The notes under the pieces were generated by a model that was not told the origin of the DNA, ran no database searches, and saw nothing but the letters and a program-made list of their open reading frames with translations. A DNA stretch of 64,000 nucleotides, from NCBI GenBank assembly GCA_021234155.1, contig JAJEKV010000070.1, forward strand, positions 5,422,754 through 5,486,753, read 5' to 3'. Source of the DNA: Isoetes taiwanensis. Its lineage: Eukaryota > Streptophyta > Lycopodiopsida > Isoetales > Isoetaceae. This document shows positions 33,807 through 46,509 of this stretch, in pieces; within the stretch, counting starts at the first letter, position 1; each line of letters opens with the position of its first letter. The position numbers and the translations under genes were made by a program.

Positions 33807-36800
33807 TTAAACCCATACAAATGTATCCATACGAAAGCGGAATGTGCCAATGATAAAACTAAAATCGTGGGACAAAGATAGATGATAAAAAAGAGATTAA
33901 TTCAACAACATACATAAAACCCAAAGTGTCAATACAAAATCCAATATCAAGAATGGAAAAACAAAATGCTTTGAATGCACAACACCACGGGGTCCGATAT
34001 AAGGCAATCACAAGATATAAACACAAGGATTATAAGGCTACGAGGGAACTGAGGGGCTAAAAAGTAGTCAACATGACATAACTGAGCAACGCACGAAATT
34101 GTCAATACATCCAGAAAATAAATAAGAAGAATAGAGTATGGTGATAACAATACAAGTCCCAAATGAGAAATGCTATGTATCTAGCAATAACATTTCATCA
34201 CCCACGAATGCAGACAATGATAGTCCACTATAATAACGATAAAAATCCTACAAATAAATTTGTACATGTCCCATGCGATCTGGAAAAGAAGGTCCAAAAA
34301 AACCACTAGTTAACTAAAAAAATGAAAAGAAAGATCGAGAACACCGAAAAGAAAAGATAGACAATAACATGGAAAAAAAGGAAAATGAAAACCCGTGGAA
34401 TGTCCCGGTATGCATAAAAACAAAGAAAGACAACGTTTAAAACACAAACCATGTTAATGCCCATAGTGAATAAAATGAGGCCCATATCGATAACCCCCAA
34501 GTGATCAAGAATGACGAATAACCCAACCGGAGGCAAGAAGATTAAGAGGAAAAGCCAACCCATGGTAATGTGCAAAATGCATAGACGTGAAAGACAAAAT
34601 GCCCCTTGGCATATGGTTAACGAAAAATCACAAAGCGACCTAGGTGGCAGAATCAAAAACACGATATAGGCAATAACATGAAAAATGCAACCATGGCAAT
34701 GCAACGTACAGAATATGAAAAAACAACAGCTCACATGGATAACAACATCTCAAAGAAGTCACAACATAGGCCACAAAATTGAGCGAAGTAAAACACAGCA
34801 ATAACATAAATAAGAAAAAGCAACCACAATAGTGCATAAAACGTTGAAAAGAGTGTTTGGTACATCGAATGCCAAGATAAAAATGCAACTCAAGGATGCC
34901 CGCCCATGACGCTACCACAAAATGCATGCCTTTAATGACTAGGTAGAAATTGAAGGCGTTCAAGTTGTGTAACGACCGTAAAAGTACATAGGTCCGTGGT
35001 TGAGTCCGCAGATAGATATGCCTACAACCAAGTGGATTCATAACGAGCAAAGGTAGAAATAATGGCATACCCTTATAGGTAAATGGGCGGTCTAAAAACG
35101 GCCGACTAAAAACAAAAGTGTTTGCAACGACCGTCGTTCAAGATTAAATAAGAATGGGGATGTGGCTTTGCTGATATGGGCCGGGCCAAAGTCTGACCAT
35201 CGAAAAGGCGATGAGCAATTGGCAACCGCCACCCTCAAGCAAGCGGCAGCCGCGTTAAGAACGCAAGGGAGAGATCCTCACGAGAATAATCCCACGTATA
35301 AGGTCGAAATCACCGGCTGATATCCGCAAGACAAAGAATCGGCCAATTGGGAGAAGCAACCGACCATACTAAGCGTGGCAATTTGTGAGAAAAATGGAGC
35401 AACATGCGTGACTAGACCGGCCGGATTGGAAAACGCATTGACGTAAAAAGTGGAGATTAAAGAGGAGAAGATCGGTCGAATTTGCTGGAGATCCGACCGA
35501 GATAACAGTGTATTGCAGCGGCGTAATCCAATGTACCACAAATCCAACTTACATACCCGTTGAGAAGATTGTCAATACTACCACCGGCTCCCCACGGGTG
35601 AGGCGATCAACGGAGAACACCAATCCTCTCACGCATGCACCCAAAAGACGGAAACGAATAGTCATTGCATGCTCCTTGGGCATGCTCAAAATATCCAATT
35701 GAGAGAAGGAAACCAACCCCGCCGATAGTGGGAAAACAATAATACGAGAGATTGCCCGTTGTAACCGAAGCTTCCAATAAATCAACAATTCATGATATTA
35801 TATAAGATATTGCATCTTCTAATCGAAGCTATCAGAGAGCAATGCTCCTATAGACTCTCTAAGAAACGTAAATTGCAACTCAAGGGCAGAAATGAGTGAT
35901 CAAAAAAAGAATTAGCAAGCAAGGCCCGAAAGGCCCGAAATCCCTATCATGCGGGAATGAAAAAGCGGAAAAGATTGCCACCATAGCCGCCGTTTGTTGC
36001 CGAAAGTGGCCATCTCCACTGCGGACTTGAAGTCGCCCAACGCCATCCCAGGAAGAATCGAGCTCAAGGCATGGTCCGATATGAAAAAATCACGAATCGA
36101 CATGGCCCAATCTCACGCAAATGTTGAGAGAAAAAGAAACGAAAAATAACAAACAAGAAACAAGGGTCTGATCCAGCCCGAAATTTGAAAACAACCATCC
36201 TTAGAAACAAGTGGAGGCGGGTGAAATGAAACGCGAAGTCCGAGAATAACCGCGCAGAGGCCTCGCTAAATGGACAAGCTCATACCGAGAGGCCCGGCTA
36301 GATGGACAAGCTCATACCGCATTCCGCACAAGCAGCATGGAGCATGAAAAATCCATGCATCCACGCAAGTCGCATGTAGCATATAGAGGAAGCGTCAACG
36401 AGGAATCGAAAAAGAGATGTAAAGGGCATGATCTACTTGGAGAAGGAGCTAGAAAGGATCGAACAAAGGTAAGCAACGGGAAGCAAAAGGGTATGGAAGA
36501 GGGGAAGCCACGAGAGGAGAAGAAGAAGAACTAGCTATGAGAAGACGATAATCGAAAGGCCAAAAAGGCCTAATATAGGCGCCGCCCCCCTTCGAATGGA
36601 GATCCGATGGCTCGGATCGATGGGATTTCTCTTCTAATTCACGCTCAACCTCGCAAAGATATATTTTAAAGGCTTCAAATGCAAGATCTTTGGTTACGGT
36701 GATGGTAACACTTTGTTTTCCTGCTAAAATCATCTATAAATATGATAAAATACTTCTTTCCTATTATTACAGTCACATTTAACGGGCCACACAAGTCGGT

Positions 36801-38464
36801 ATGAATTAGATCAAGAGTACCTTTCGCTCTTTTCTTGGCTTTTTTAAATGGTAATCTAGTATGTTTCCCTAACATACATCCAGTGCATATTGCATTGTCA
36901 TCATTGTCTCCTGTAGCTGAAATCAATTCTTTATTTACCATAACATTTATGTTCTGCATATTGAAGTGACACAGCCTGTTATGCCAGAGTTTTCTTGTAG
37001 GCAATGTTACTAAATTCACTTTTGGCAAATCTTTATAATCTAGCCCAAACAAGTTGCCAACACGTTTGCCCATAAACATTATTTCTTTACCCATAAAAAT
37101 TTTACAATCAAGTTTGTCAAACAAAACTTTGTAGCCCATATCTACAAGCTGACATACGGAAATCAAATTCCTCACTAGGCTGGAAACACATAAAACATTT
37201 TTCAAATTTACTGCCATTCCATTTAAATCAAACAGTTCAAGCATTCCAGTACTTTCGATCCTTTGTAACTCCCCATTTCCGACCTGAACATGCCCACCTT
37301 CTTTCTTCAACGCATTCTTCAAGATAGAACGAGATTTTGTCACTGATTTCTCAGCTCCGCTATCTAGAACCAGAAAATAATCATTGTTACATAAACTCTT
37401 CACGTTCAATTGCATGGTATATTTGGTTCAACTTCTTCAGCTATGTTTACAGCTGAAATTCGTCTTCCCCTGCCCCTGAAAAAGTTCTCATTTCTGCCCC
37501 TGCCTCTAGTTTGCTTCTTGGGAGTGGAGCAATTTATGGCCAAATGCCCTCTTCCTTCACAATTAAAACATGTTCTGTCTTCATTAACTCTAGGGCAGTT
37601 CACCTTCAAATGACCGTGCATATTGCAATAAAAAATGGGCCAATACCCTTTGAATCTCCTCTTCCTTTCGAGGTACTTCCCCCTCTAGTTTTTCCTTTTG
37701 AGGTGTAAAAGACTTCTGTAGACTGACTCTCAGACCTGCCCTCTTCTTCTATCACAAGATTTCTTTGTTCTAACTCTGCTCTAACCATCTGTTCTGCCTC
37801 TTCCCTGTTTTTCGCTATATTTCTTATTAGAACAACCAATTGTTTAAAGTTAGACATGGCTCTAGACACTATGAGCACTTGATGTTTCGGCGTAAAAGTA
37901 ATTCCTGCAGCTTCTAAGTCAGCCAGCACATTATCTAGCCTGTCAAAGAACTCAGTGACATCATCAGACTCCTTAAACTTAATCTTCCTCAGTTCACTTT
38001 CTAGCACATCTATTTGAGAAGACGACTTCCCTAGTTCTTTATGAGATAATTCCACATTTGTTTTGGTGTTTTTCCCCTAAGTTTTAACAAAATAATGTTA
38101 CTCACCTTGCTAGTTATGATGCCTTGAGCTTCTCTTATTTTCATACTGATTGTCTTAGAGCTTGCACTTGATGTTCTTTCTATAGTAGATCCAACTCCTC
38201 CAGACACACTAGTTGCACTAACTTCTCCACCTGTGGCAGAACTAGTTGCTGGTGCTGCTGGTGAATTGCTACTAGTTGCAATCCCACCATCTCCTCCATT
38301 TCCAATGATATCCCAGAGGTCTTCTACTTCAAGCACTTTAGTCATCTTTTCCTTCCATACTTGAAAGCCTGCACCTCCTTTATAGACTTCAATGGCTCCC
38401 AATAGTGATGCACCAAATCTGGTAGACATCGTGTTCAGGCTCTGATACCAAATTGTAAGTGCCA

Positions 38465-38947
38465 CATTAAGTTTAAACTCAATGTTTGTGCAACTTCAAA
38501 AATGGAAAATATAGCATGGCTCCAAAACTTTCCTCATCTTGGAATTTTTTATAAAACAATAGCTCTGCAGCTCCCTGTTTAAAGATGCAAACCCATTCTA
38601 AGCAGGTCCAATTCGCTAAATTTACAGTTCTTTAGGCTAATTTCCATAAAACTGTGCTTTAAGCCACTTCACCCTCTGCCCATGGAGAGCAACCCTCCGT
38701 GCGCACCTTGTTTTTTTTTTTTTCTTTTTTTCTTTTTGGGGGGGGGACGCCAGCATTGATGCCGCACCTTTGCAATTTTGATTATATGAAATAATATATA
38801 ACCGATAAGATACTAGTTGCCATAGGGCGTGTTATAAGTAATGATTATAGTCCGCATACATGTTTGATATTGTCGTATCATGTTGCATTTAAATTGTGCA
38901 TGCTTGTTTTTGTATTCATTATTTTGTTTTGTTTGTAGGCATAAAAA
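38465..38947. other. Copia 5' LTR region and flank
   Basis: Expected to hold the LTR preceding the Copia primer-binding site, though no second copy could be aligned. A T-rich run passing directly into nine or so G residues is at about 38709-38747. No gene. Confidence 0.4.
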
Positions 38948-40443
38948 TGGCCTCAGTAAGGACAGAGATGCTTGAAATTAGGCGCATACTCATCAATCAA
39001 ATATGCGCACAGATCGACCCAGATAGGCATATGCAAACTGATGAGCGAATTAACCGTTTTGTAGCGTCAGTTGAGAAAGAACGTCGGTCTGAATTATGTG
39101 GGAGGTGGCCAGAGCATGAGTCTGAGTTGCAAGATATGATGAGAAAGAACTTGATGTCTTGGGTTTGCAATCCTGAGCCAGAATTGAGGACACTACTTAA
39201 GTTTAAAGTGACACTTATGAGCCCCCACACTGAGGCATACGTGGGACGATGGGCTAATTCGTGGCGAAGTGCAAAGGTCTGATGCAAAGATCACAAGATG
39301 GCCAGTAGCAGTCTCAAAGATGAACAGGTGAAAGAGTTAGATAGTCTTATCCATGGTGGGAGCTCTACTGGTGCAGAGGCTAGATTATCATTGCATGCTA
39401 ATGATAAATGTGTTGCATTTATTGATAGCATTCTTGTGAATGCTATAAACGTTGTAAAGTGCATTGGTAGTAAACAAGACTGCCAGATATACCAAATCCA
39501 GATCTCGGGAATCTTGTACTTTAATGCAGATGACTATTATACTGGCATTGTGTGGAGAGGCCAAGATAGAGCCGCATCATGGTTGTTGGCTGACAAATAT
39601 ATCCGTTTCAAGAGCCCAAGTCCAGCACTGGCCACACCCCTTGGACTTGCCCCTGAGGTCTTTTGTGGAGATGAGCCAGGGACCAATGGTAGTCTTGCCA
39701 TTCATAAATAGAGGAACCTTTGAAGAATTACTTGACCATCTTCCGAGCCAATTCTCTTCTTATAAGAGATGGTCAAATGCAATGCATAGTGCTCCAAGAA
39801 GGGCTGATATGAAGATAAGTGCGGAGTGGAAAGCCAAGATGAGACTCGTGTACAAGTACATCCCGAAAATAGCTCTCGCTCTTGCAGAAGGAGTCTATGC
39901 CATCCACGTTCCAGGTTGGATACACACAAAGCTCAATTGCAAAAGGGTCAAACTCCATTTTGATGACTCTCTTGCAAATGGTGGGTGGCTATTGGAGATT
40001 GGGACCATTTTTTTTGCAAGGAGAAAATGTCCAAGTTGAAAACCTGTTATACACTACAAGATGGAACGGTGCGATATCCTTGGTGGGAGAAGAGAGTTTT
40101 TACAACATCATCAGATGACCAAGCATCATGGGGGCATGAGATATCTGACATATATATTCCCTGGGCTACATTTATGAGATGCTCCTTGATTTTGTCCAGG
40201 CAATGCGGCTTATGGGGTTGTGTGTTGAGATAAACCCAACCGACCAATACTCTAGCACATTGGACATCATCCAACATATGAAGGTCCAAATGATGATGGA
40301 TAAAGAGCTGATGCACATGGATCGGCCATCTATTGTTAGCGTCATCGATGTGTTCAAAACAACGTGCCTTTCTTCTGATATAGTTGTGAGAGAGAGACGA
40401 CATATGAAGTGTGGTGATCCACTTGAGATGGTAAGCTACTGTT
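38948..40443 (+). pseudogene. Protein kinase-like gene with degenerate catalytic loop, decayed
   Basis: From the ATG at 38948 (MASVRTEMLEIRRILINQ) one frame runs to 39711 with a single TGA at 39280. A shift near 39670 leads to GPMVVLPFINRGTFEELLDH (end of an N-lobe). Then come KIALALAEGVYAIHVPGWIH and TKLNCKRVKLHFDD, the position of the HRD-x-K-x2-N catalytic loop, where the Asp is absent, and NGGWLLEIGTIFF. After further shifts SDIY and LGYIYEMLLDFV recall kinase subdomain IX (SDVYSLG). At least three frameshifts and one stop make it a pseudogene. The missing Asp suggests a pseudokinase ancestor, or loss after decay. It lies next to the Copia element. Confidence 0.55.
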
Positions 40444-40720
40444 AAATGCTTGCAAGAAGTGATTAATATAATTTTGACTTCCTATTTGAGGCTTGTTGCA
40501 ACAAATAAAAGTTGTTTATTGAAAATTATTAATGGAAAAGTAATTTATTAATGCAAAAAAATTATTATTAACTAGTAATGGTGCCCAACATTGCTGGGCA
40601 TAAGTTGGGAACCTGTGTGGACGGAAACCTATTCAACCCAAACTTCTTTTCATAAATCTAACATAATAGAAACCAAGCCCCGTGTCGCTGTCAAGCTATA
40701 AAAGGTTTTTGCGCATTTGC
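40444..40720. other. Non-coding stretch
   Basis: AT-rich sequence leading into the pyrimidine tract; nothing recognised. Confidence 0.4.
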
Positions 40721-42279
40721 TACCCATCTCCTTCCCTTTGCCTTTTTCCCTCTCCCGTGTTTTCCCTTTTCCTCATTATCCTACACACTTTCCTTTTTCC
40801 TCCCCCACCCCCCCTCTTTTTTAATTTCTCCTACACGTTACCTTTTCCCCTTCTCTATTTTTTTTCTTTTCTTAGCCCCCTTCTTCATCCCCTTCCGTTC
40901 CCTTTCCCTTTTTCCTATTCCTGTATTCTGACAGGCTTTTTTCTCTTCCCTTTTCATCGTTTCCATGTCCTTCCCATTTTTCCCTTCCCTTTTTCCCTTT
41001 CTTTCCTTTTCCTTTTCTCTTTCACTTTTCCCATGTCTTTTTTTTCTTCTATTTTCCCACCTTTTCGTGTGGCCATTTTCTGCATTTCCCCACCCTCTTC
41101 CTCTTTATCTTGTGCTCTTTTCCCCTTCTCTTTTCCTATTTCCCTCTCCTATTTTCCTCGTGCCTTTTTTTCCTTTCCTACCCCCCTTTCCGCTTCTCTG
41201 TTTCTTTTTCCTTTCCTTTTCCCTTTTCTTATGCCTCTTTCCATTCGCTTTTGTCCACCTTTTTTATGTGCCCATTTTCCTCCTTTTCCCATCCTCCTCT
41301 GCCTTTTCCCTCTTCCACTTTCCCATTTTCCCCTTTTTTTTTTTCCTTTTCCCATGTTTTTTCCCCTTTCCTCACCCTTTCTCTCTTCCCTTTTTTCCCA
41401 TGCCCTTTCCCCTTCCTCTCTTCCTCTTTTCCCATTCCTTGCTCTCCACCCTTTTCCTATTCCTCTTTTCCCCCTCCCTTTTCCTCCTTCTCCCACCCTT
41501 TCCCTCTTTCCTTTTTCTTGGTGCCTTTTTTGCCCTCTCTTTTTCTTTTCCCCTTTCCCTGTCTCTTTTTCTATGTCATTTTCCCCTTCCCTTCTCCTCA
41601 GCTTTTCTCTCTAACCTTTTCCCTTCCTTTTTTAAATGCTCTATTTTCGCTTCCCTTTTTTCTCTTTCTTCATCCTTCCCCTCTTCCCCTTTTTTTGCAT
41701 GCCCTTTCCCCTTCCCTTTTCCCCTTTTCCTCATGCCTTTTTTTCAGGTTCCCTTTTCCCCTTTCCATCTCCTTTTTCTTTTTTCCTTTCCCTTCCCCTT
41801 TTCCGATGCACTTTGTTCGTCCCCTTCTTTCCACCCTTTTCCTGTTCACCTTTTCCCCGTCCCTTTTCCTCTTTTTCCCACCATCTCCCTCTGTCTCTTT
41901 TCTCGATGCCTTTTTATCTTTCTTTTTTTCGACAAATCATGCCTTTTTGCTATGTCATTTTTCTTTTTTCTCCTTCTATTAATTTTTCTCTTTAAGCTTT
42001 TCCCTTTTTTTTCAATGCTCTCTTTTCGCTTCCTTTCAAATTTTCCATGGGCCCTTTTCCTCGGGGGTTTTTCCGGATTACCTTTTCCCTTTCCATCTCC
42101 TTTTTTTTTTCTTTCCCTTTCCTATTTCCTATGATGGTCTGATGTTCATGTACGAAAAGAGTATTTCTTTCTTCCCTTTTTTAGCCTATTCTTTTTGTCT
42201 TTTCCTTTCTTTAGGAAAAGAATTCTTTTCCCTTCCTTGTCTTTTTATCATGTCCTCCATTTTCTTTTCCTTTCCCCTT
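40721..42279. repeat. Long polypyrimidine tract (copy I, left arm)
   Basis: About 1.5 kb of almost only C and T on the plus strand, interspersed with single purines (Gs in atgccttttt-type units). Three frames stay open for up to 389 codons simply because stop codons need purines; the Phe/Pro/Ser proteins are not credible. Units such as ctctttttcccaccctttcc and ttttctcggtgcctttttatc occur as exact or near-exact reverse complements in the purine tracts at 46125-46505 and 51985-52737. Near 42130-42230 the tract contains a degraded piece of the core sequence found at 42935-43015. Confidence 0.85.
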
Positions 42280-44674
42280 AAGAGACCAAATAATGAGTAA
42301 TCATGGATATAGAGAAAAGTTTTGCTCCAATTAACTGATGATCTAAATGCACCATTCAAATTCATGGGCTTAATCCATTTCCCCTTTGAAGATGGTAATC
42401 GAATTATTAGATTGGCACCTATCCAAAGTGATTCCATCCCACTTTTGTATCCCTATGCATGGCGAAATAGGTTGCTCCACCCTAAAGTCTCTACATCGAT
42501 TCATCGCTTCGACATGATCCTCGTGATATTCCGGCAGATCTGTTCCGCTTCGGTTTTCGACGTTGAGACTTTGAGCATTGTCTTTTGATTGTCCCGAGGT
42601 TTAACCAGACTACAAATGGGGTCCTAGCTATAAGGTTTATTTAACAAAGACATTGGACCACAAGGGATGTAGATTAGGCCCTATCCCATGGCCTCAGAGC
42701 CTAAACAAAAAGGCATTCCATCTTGGTTCCTGCTGACTTCCTATGGTCGGTTTGGGAGCACCGCAGTGCACCACATTTTCAAGGCATTAATTCATCTCAC
42801 AAGATGGCATTATTACGGGGAGAAAGATATTGGATGTCTTTAGGTCACGAAAGTGTTCCTCCATATCTAGTATTATAATAGTTACCTTATGATTTTTATA
42901 CGCTTTTATTACGGTTTTATTATGATTTTATGATGTATCTACAGGTATGCATTTAAAAGAGTATTTCTAGAACGCATCCCATTCTAGCCGCGGAATTTTA
43001 TGAGGAAAAGAATTGTATGGTGGTGATTTTAGGTTTTGTGCACTTATTTTGGCCCCAAATTAGAGTGTTCATGAAGATATAGAGAAATAGTTTTAACCTT
43101 CGTTTGAATTATCATGCACCAACAGATCTATGGGGAAAATTCTTACCCCTTTACATTTACAATCCAAAGATGCTTAGATCCCTCTAGTTACGGTCCAAAG
43201 TGATTCAAACATTTCATCCCCTATGTCCAATTTACGCCTACATTGAGCTGAATTTACCAAGCATATAAACATATTTGTAAAATCATCTAAAAATCGAAAA
43301 ATCGAGGTATATACATGTATATAGGCATTTGGCAGAGTTTGAGTAGACTAGCAAATGGGTTGTTCATGCCTCATTCCTTCCCGATCTTCCACACAATGAT
43401 TAAGCTGAAGAACAAAATTGGAAACTGTCAAGCTCACATCATCGGTTCGGAAGTGAAGTGGAAGCGTGTTGCCAAAGAATGGTTTGGGAAAAATATGAAT
43501 TTTCCTTGCATTTTGGAAAAGTATTTAATTGCCTGACACATATTGATCATGGGAGAAAGCATTGCATCTTTAGGTCCAATGCTTTTAGTTCAAGTTCTAT
43601 AAATTTTGTATAGAAGCTTAAGCAAGATTACAAGGTGCTTGAATTCTTTGGCGATTATGTGATGCCCAACTACATACATTGGGTGCATTTGGTTGTCAAG
43701 ATTCACAATGTTCATGCCATATTTTGTACGTATTTTTATGCTTGAAAGTTTCATCTTGAGTGTGTTCCTTATCACTAATTTTGGCCCCATTTCACCTCAA
43801 GTAAGAGAAAAGGAAGCTCTAAACCAGCTTGTTTTGGATGTGCCTCTCCGCATCTAAAAAGTTCTTAAATGTTTACATTTACAACTCATATTTAGATGCT
43901 CTAGTTACACTTTTGGATTGAAAATATCATCATTTATGTCCAATTTTATTATATCTCAATTTGTTTCATGTGTAAACATATTTTAAAAATCATTGCAAAA
44001 CTTCCTTCACAATTGATGGTATCATGTATTTTATCCGTTACTATAATTTTGTAAAAGCACACAAACCATTCAATGGCGCACATTGTTTCAAAAACTACAC
44101 CAATGCAAAAAAAGCTGGAAGAGCTATGGAACTGATGCTATTACATAGGGCTATGGAACTTATGGTTTACAATTGATTTAATGGTTTGCTATCAAATATG
44201 AATTTTCCTTTTGATCTTTTTTGAATCAAATATGATAATTGGGTTGCCTCAATATTATTGTTGTGAACAAAATCTTGTTATATATGTCCAATGCTTTAGT
44301 TAAACGTTCTATCGCTTCTATCGTCCAAGGATGTGAATAAATTTTTGCTCATTTTTGTAATCTAGGGGATCATAACGACCAAGGAAAACATTTCCATATA
44401 TGCACCTACACAATGTTTTCATCTTATATTTTGTACATATCTAATTTTTGAGGTTTGTGTTAATGTTTATAGTAGTTATATGTTGGTTGTTACATCGAGA
44501 CTTGATGTTGGCTAAAACGGCCACCGTAAAAGCTACCGTAAGAATTTTAAAGGAAAATATTGATATACATGCAAATAGATTTTACGTGATACAAATATCA
44601 CTATGCTGATTGCATGCCATTGTTTGCTTGTTTGTTTGTTTGAAAGAACTGGGTCCGAATTTTTTTTGGTGTAA

Positions 44675-45117
44675 CAACCAACATATAACTACTATAAACA
44701 TTCACACAAACCATTAAATCCAAACACATTAAAATTAAAATCCCCAAACCCCTTTGGTTCCTAAAAAGCATATTCACACGGGGTTACGAGGGCAATGAGA
44801 GCCCCTAAAAACTTACAATACATGTACAAAATGAACACCATTAAGTACATTTCAAACCTTATAGTATTTTGCAGGTAAGACCTCAATCTGATAATAAAAA
44901 ACTTGTATAGGCATGCACCCCCAAACGAGGATCCTTTATGTACAGTCCGTCGAGGAATAAAGGGAAATATGCCCATCCGATAGGCTCTAAGTGCCCGGAG
45001 TAAACCCCCATGTGAATATGCACCAAACCAAAGCGGGGGCTTCAGGGGATTTAATTTTAAAAGGTGTTGGATTAATGGTTTTGTGTTAATGTTTATAAGT
45101 AGTTATATGTTAGTTAT
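44675..45117. mobile_element. Foldback MITE, copy I
   Basis: Arms of about 110 bp: left caaccaacatataactac at 44675, right its complement ending near 45117. The interior is not coding. It is the partner of the better preserved copy at 50544-50985. Confidence 0.7.
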
Positions 45118-45756
45118 TTGAACTGAGAAACTTACGGAATGCATCTCGGATTCGCGATCTTCAATTGATTCTTATCATTAGTCTCATATTCCTCGGAGTA
45201 AGTACATTGTGTGCTCCGTGCTCGCGGCTCCCCGCGGGGACATCTTTTGTCCTTACACGCTTAGAAGAGACGTAAAAATTTTGTACTTTTATCCGGACTA
45301 CAACCTTTTTGCTTTCGTCCTTAAAAAAAATAAAAATTATTAATCACAACTTTAGGGTAAAAGTGCCAATGTTGATGTCAAACCCTAGATTGTGTGTGCT
45401 ACATCATCAAACCCTGATTGTAAATGTCATGTGGCACAATCAAGGGTTTGATGATGCAGCCTAACAAGCAAGGTTTGATGACATGGTATTTACTATGACG
45501 TATCGGCCACGACGTGATCGACAATCTAGGGTTTAATGATCACTACACACAATGGGGTTTTCATGTAGTAGTGTAATACCTATATATTGTTCCATCCTAA
45601 TCAATCTTCATCTTTGACCTTCCATCTTATCTTATATTATATAACAATGTTATATCGTGTGAATGGATCAATCCCTAATTTAAATACGTATAAGTTCATC
45701 CTGATTGAAAATGTTATATTGTATTGACACTTTTTTTATCTTATCTTTGACACTTT

Positions 45757-46090
45757 TTGCTTCATTCCAAGATGCGGGTTAACTTGGCCAAAACTGGGGG
45801 CGCTAGTTTCATCATCATGTCAATCTACAGGCTTCCCTCATTCACTTACCGTGGGCCGGGATGTGAGGTGGTCTCCACCCACAAGTACTTGGGGATCAGG
45901 TTCTCTACTACCCACCATTGGGATGTCGCCATCAAGTCAGTGGTCACCTAATAAAGTTGAAAGCACCCAGCAGCGCGATGCAACAAATACTGGCAGTTGT
46001 ATGCCTAGGCCATCAAATACCCGCATTTGGGCATTGGTCGAAATGGCCCCTTTATATAAGTGGCGCAATCCCGGCGGATATCCTCAACAC
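45757..46090 (+). mobile_element. LINE reverse-transcriptase fragment, copy I
   Basis: Reads MRVNLAKTGGASFI, LPSFTYRGPG, HKYLGIRFSTTHHWDVAIK, the RT thumb region of plant LINEs (G-x-x-V-N-x-x-K-T, Y-K-Y-L-G-I). It is a counterpart of 51603-51950, with frameshifts near 45850 and 45950. Confidence 0.7.
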
Positions 46091-46124
46091 CGGAATGACC
46101 TCGGAAAGGTGTGCGTAAAAGCCT

Positions 46125-46505
46125 AGGAAAAGGGCAAAAGAGAAGAGGGGAAAGGCATGAAAAAAAAGAAACAGAAAACAATGAAGAAAAAGAGGAAAAA
46201 GGGAAGCTAAAAAGATAGGATCTGAAATATAGCATGAATGAGGGATGAATGAAAGATGGAAGGAAAGGAAAGGAAGATGAAGGACAAATGGGATCTGAAT
46301 GGAAGGAAGGAAGGAATGGAATGGAAGGAATGGAAGGAAGGAATGGAAAAGGAAGGGGAAAGGAAGATAAAAAAGGCACCGGTGAAAAAAGGAAAGAGAA
46401 AGGGTGGAAAAAGAGGAAAAGGGAGGGGAAAAGGCGGAGAGCAACAAATGGAAAAGAGGAAGAGAGGAAGGAAAAAGTGGATGAGAAAAAGGGAAGAATA
46501 AAGGA
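46125..46505. repeat. Polypurine tract (copy I, right arm)
   Basis: About 380 bp almost only A and G, with units such as ggaaaaagaggaaaagggag and ggaaggaatggaatggaagg. Complementary to units of the pyrimidine tracts. It ends at aaaagggaagaataaaggat, the same junction as copy II at 52737. Confidence 0.85.
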
Positions 46506-46509
46506 TAAT

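Larger units (their letters stand above)
28821..36628. mobile_element. Unclassified nested repeat complex inside the Copia element
   Basis: About 7.8 kb, abruptly bounded inside integrase. The target bases GGGA(A) occur at both edges. The plus strand is poor in T, and the minus-strand frames are low-complexity with no known domain. Left-end sequence GAAGGGACTC plus GAGACACAAAA occurs three times (28818, 29793, 32523). Right-end sequence GGCTCGGATCGATGGGATT occurs twice (about 29767 and 36612), each preceded by about 130 bp of similar sequence including aaaggcctaatat. The complex therefore looks like at least two members of one family placed end to end, with a partial third. Without coding or clear LTR/TIR structure the class is open. 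Confidence 0.6.
25918..38464 (-). mobile_element. Ty1/Copia LTR retrotransposon, broken fossil, with a nested insertion
   Basis: Element parts lie on the minus strand in Copia order. Gag starts at about 38432 (FQVWKEKM, EDLWDII). A zinc knuckle (CFNCEGRGHLAINC) is near 37580. The protease (LVLDSGAEKSVT) is near 37385, the pre-integrase H-C region and integrase core (LDLIHTDLCGPLNV) follow to about 36640, more integrase to 28460, then reverse transcriptase (about 27905-27062) and RNase H (to about 26510), ending KLKEQINCSIQGELDLS near 26322. The primer-binding site, TGGTATCAGAGC read on the minus strand, is at 38439-38450, the common initiator tRNA-Met type. An 11-base match (tgtaagtgcca) at 25918 and 38454 may mark LTR ends, but the LTRs are otherwise too diverged to align by eye, so the copy looks old. 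It has several breaks and is not intact. The nested repeat complex at 28821-36628 separates the two integrase portions. Confidence 0.85.
42280..46124. repeat. Duplicated core, copy I (more degraded)
   Basis: Begins with the tag ccccttaagagaccaaataa, shared with copy II at 48062, and parallels 48069-51984 along its length with many small gaps. Copy I shows the same landmarks in the same order: the region around 43315-43540, exon-like sequence near 43620-44150 (here broken), the foldback MITE at 44675-45117, an AAACCCTAG hairpin region at about 45380-45560 and the LINE fragment at 45757. Confidence 0.8.

Noticed and set aside
40682-42134. Open frames of 290-389 codons rich in Phe, Pro, Ser and Leu
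   Set aside because: They come from a C/T-only tract that cannot contain stop codons in any forward frame; composition alone explains them.
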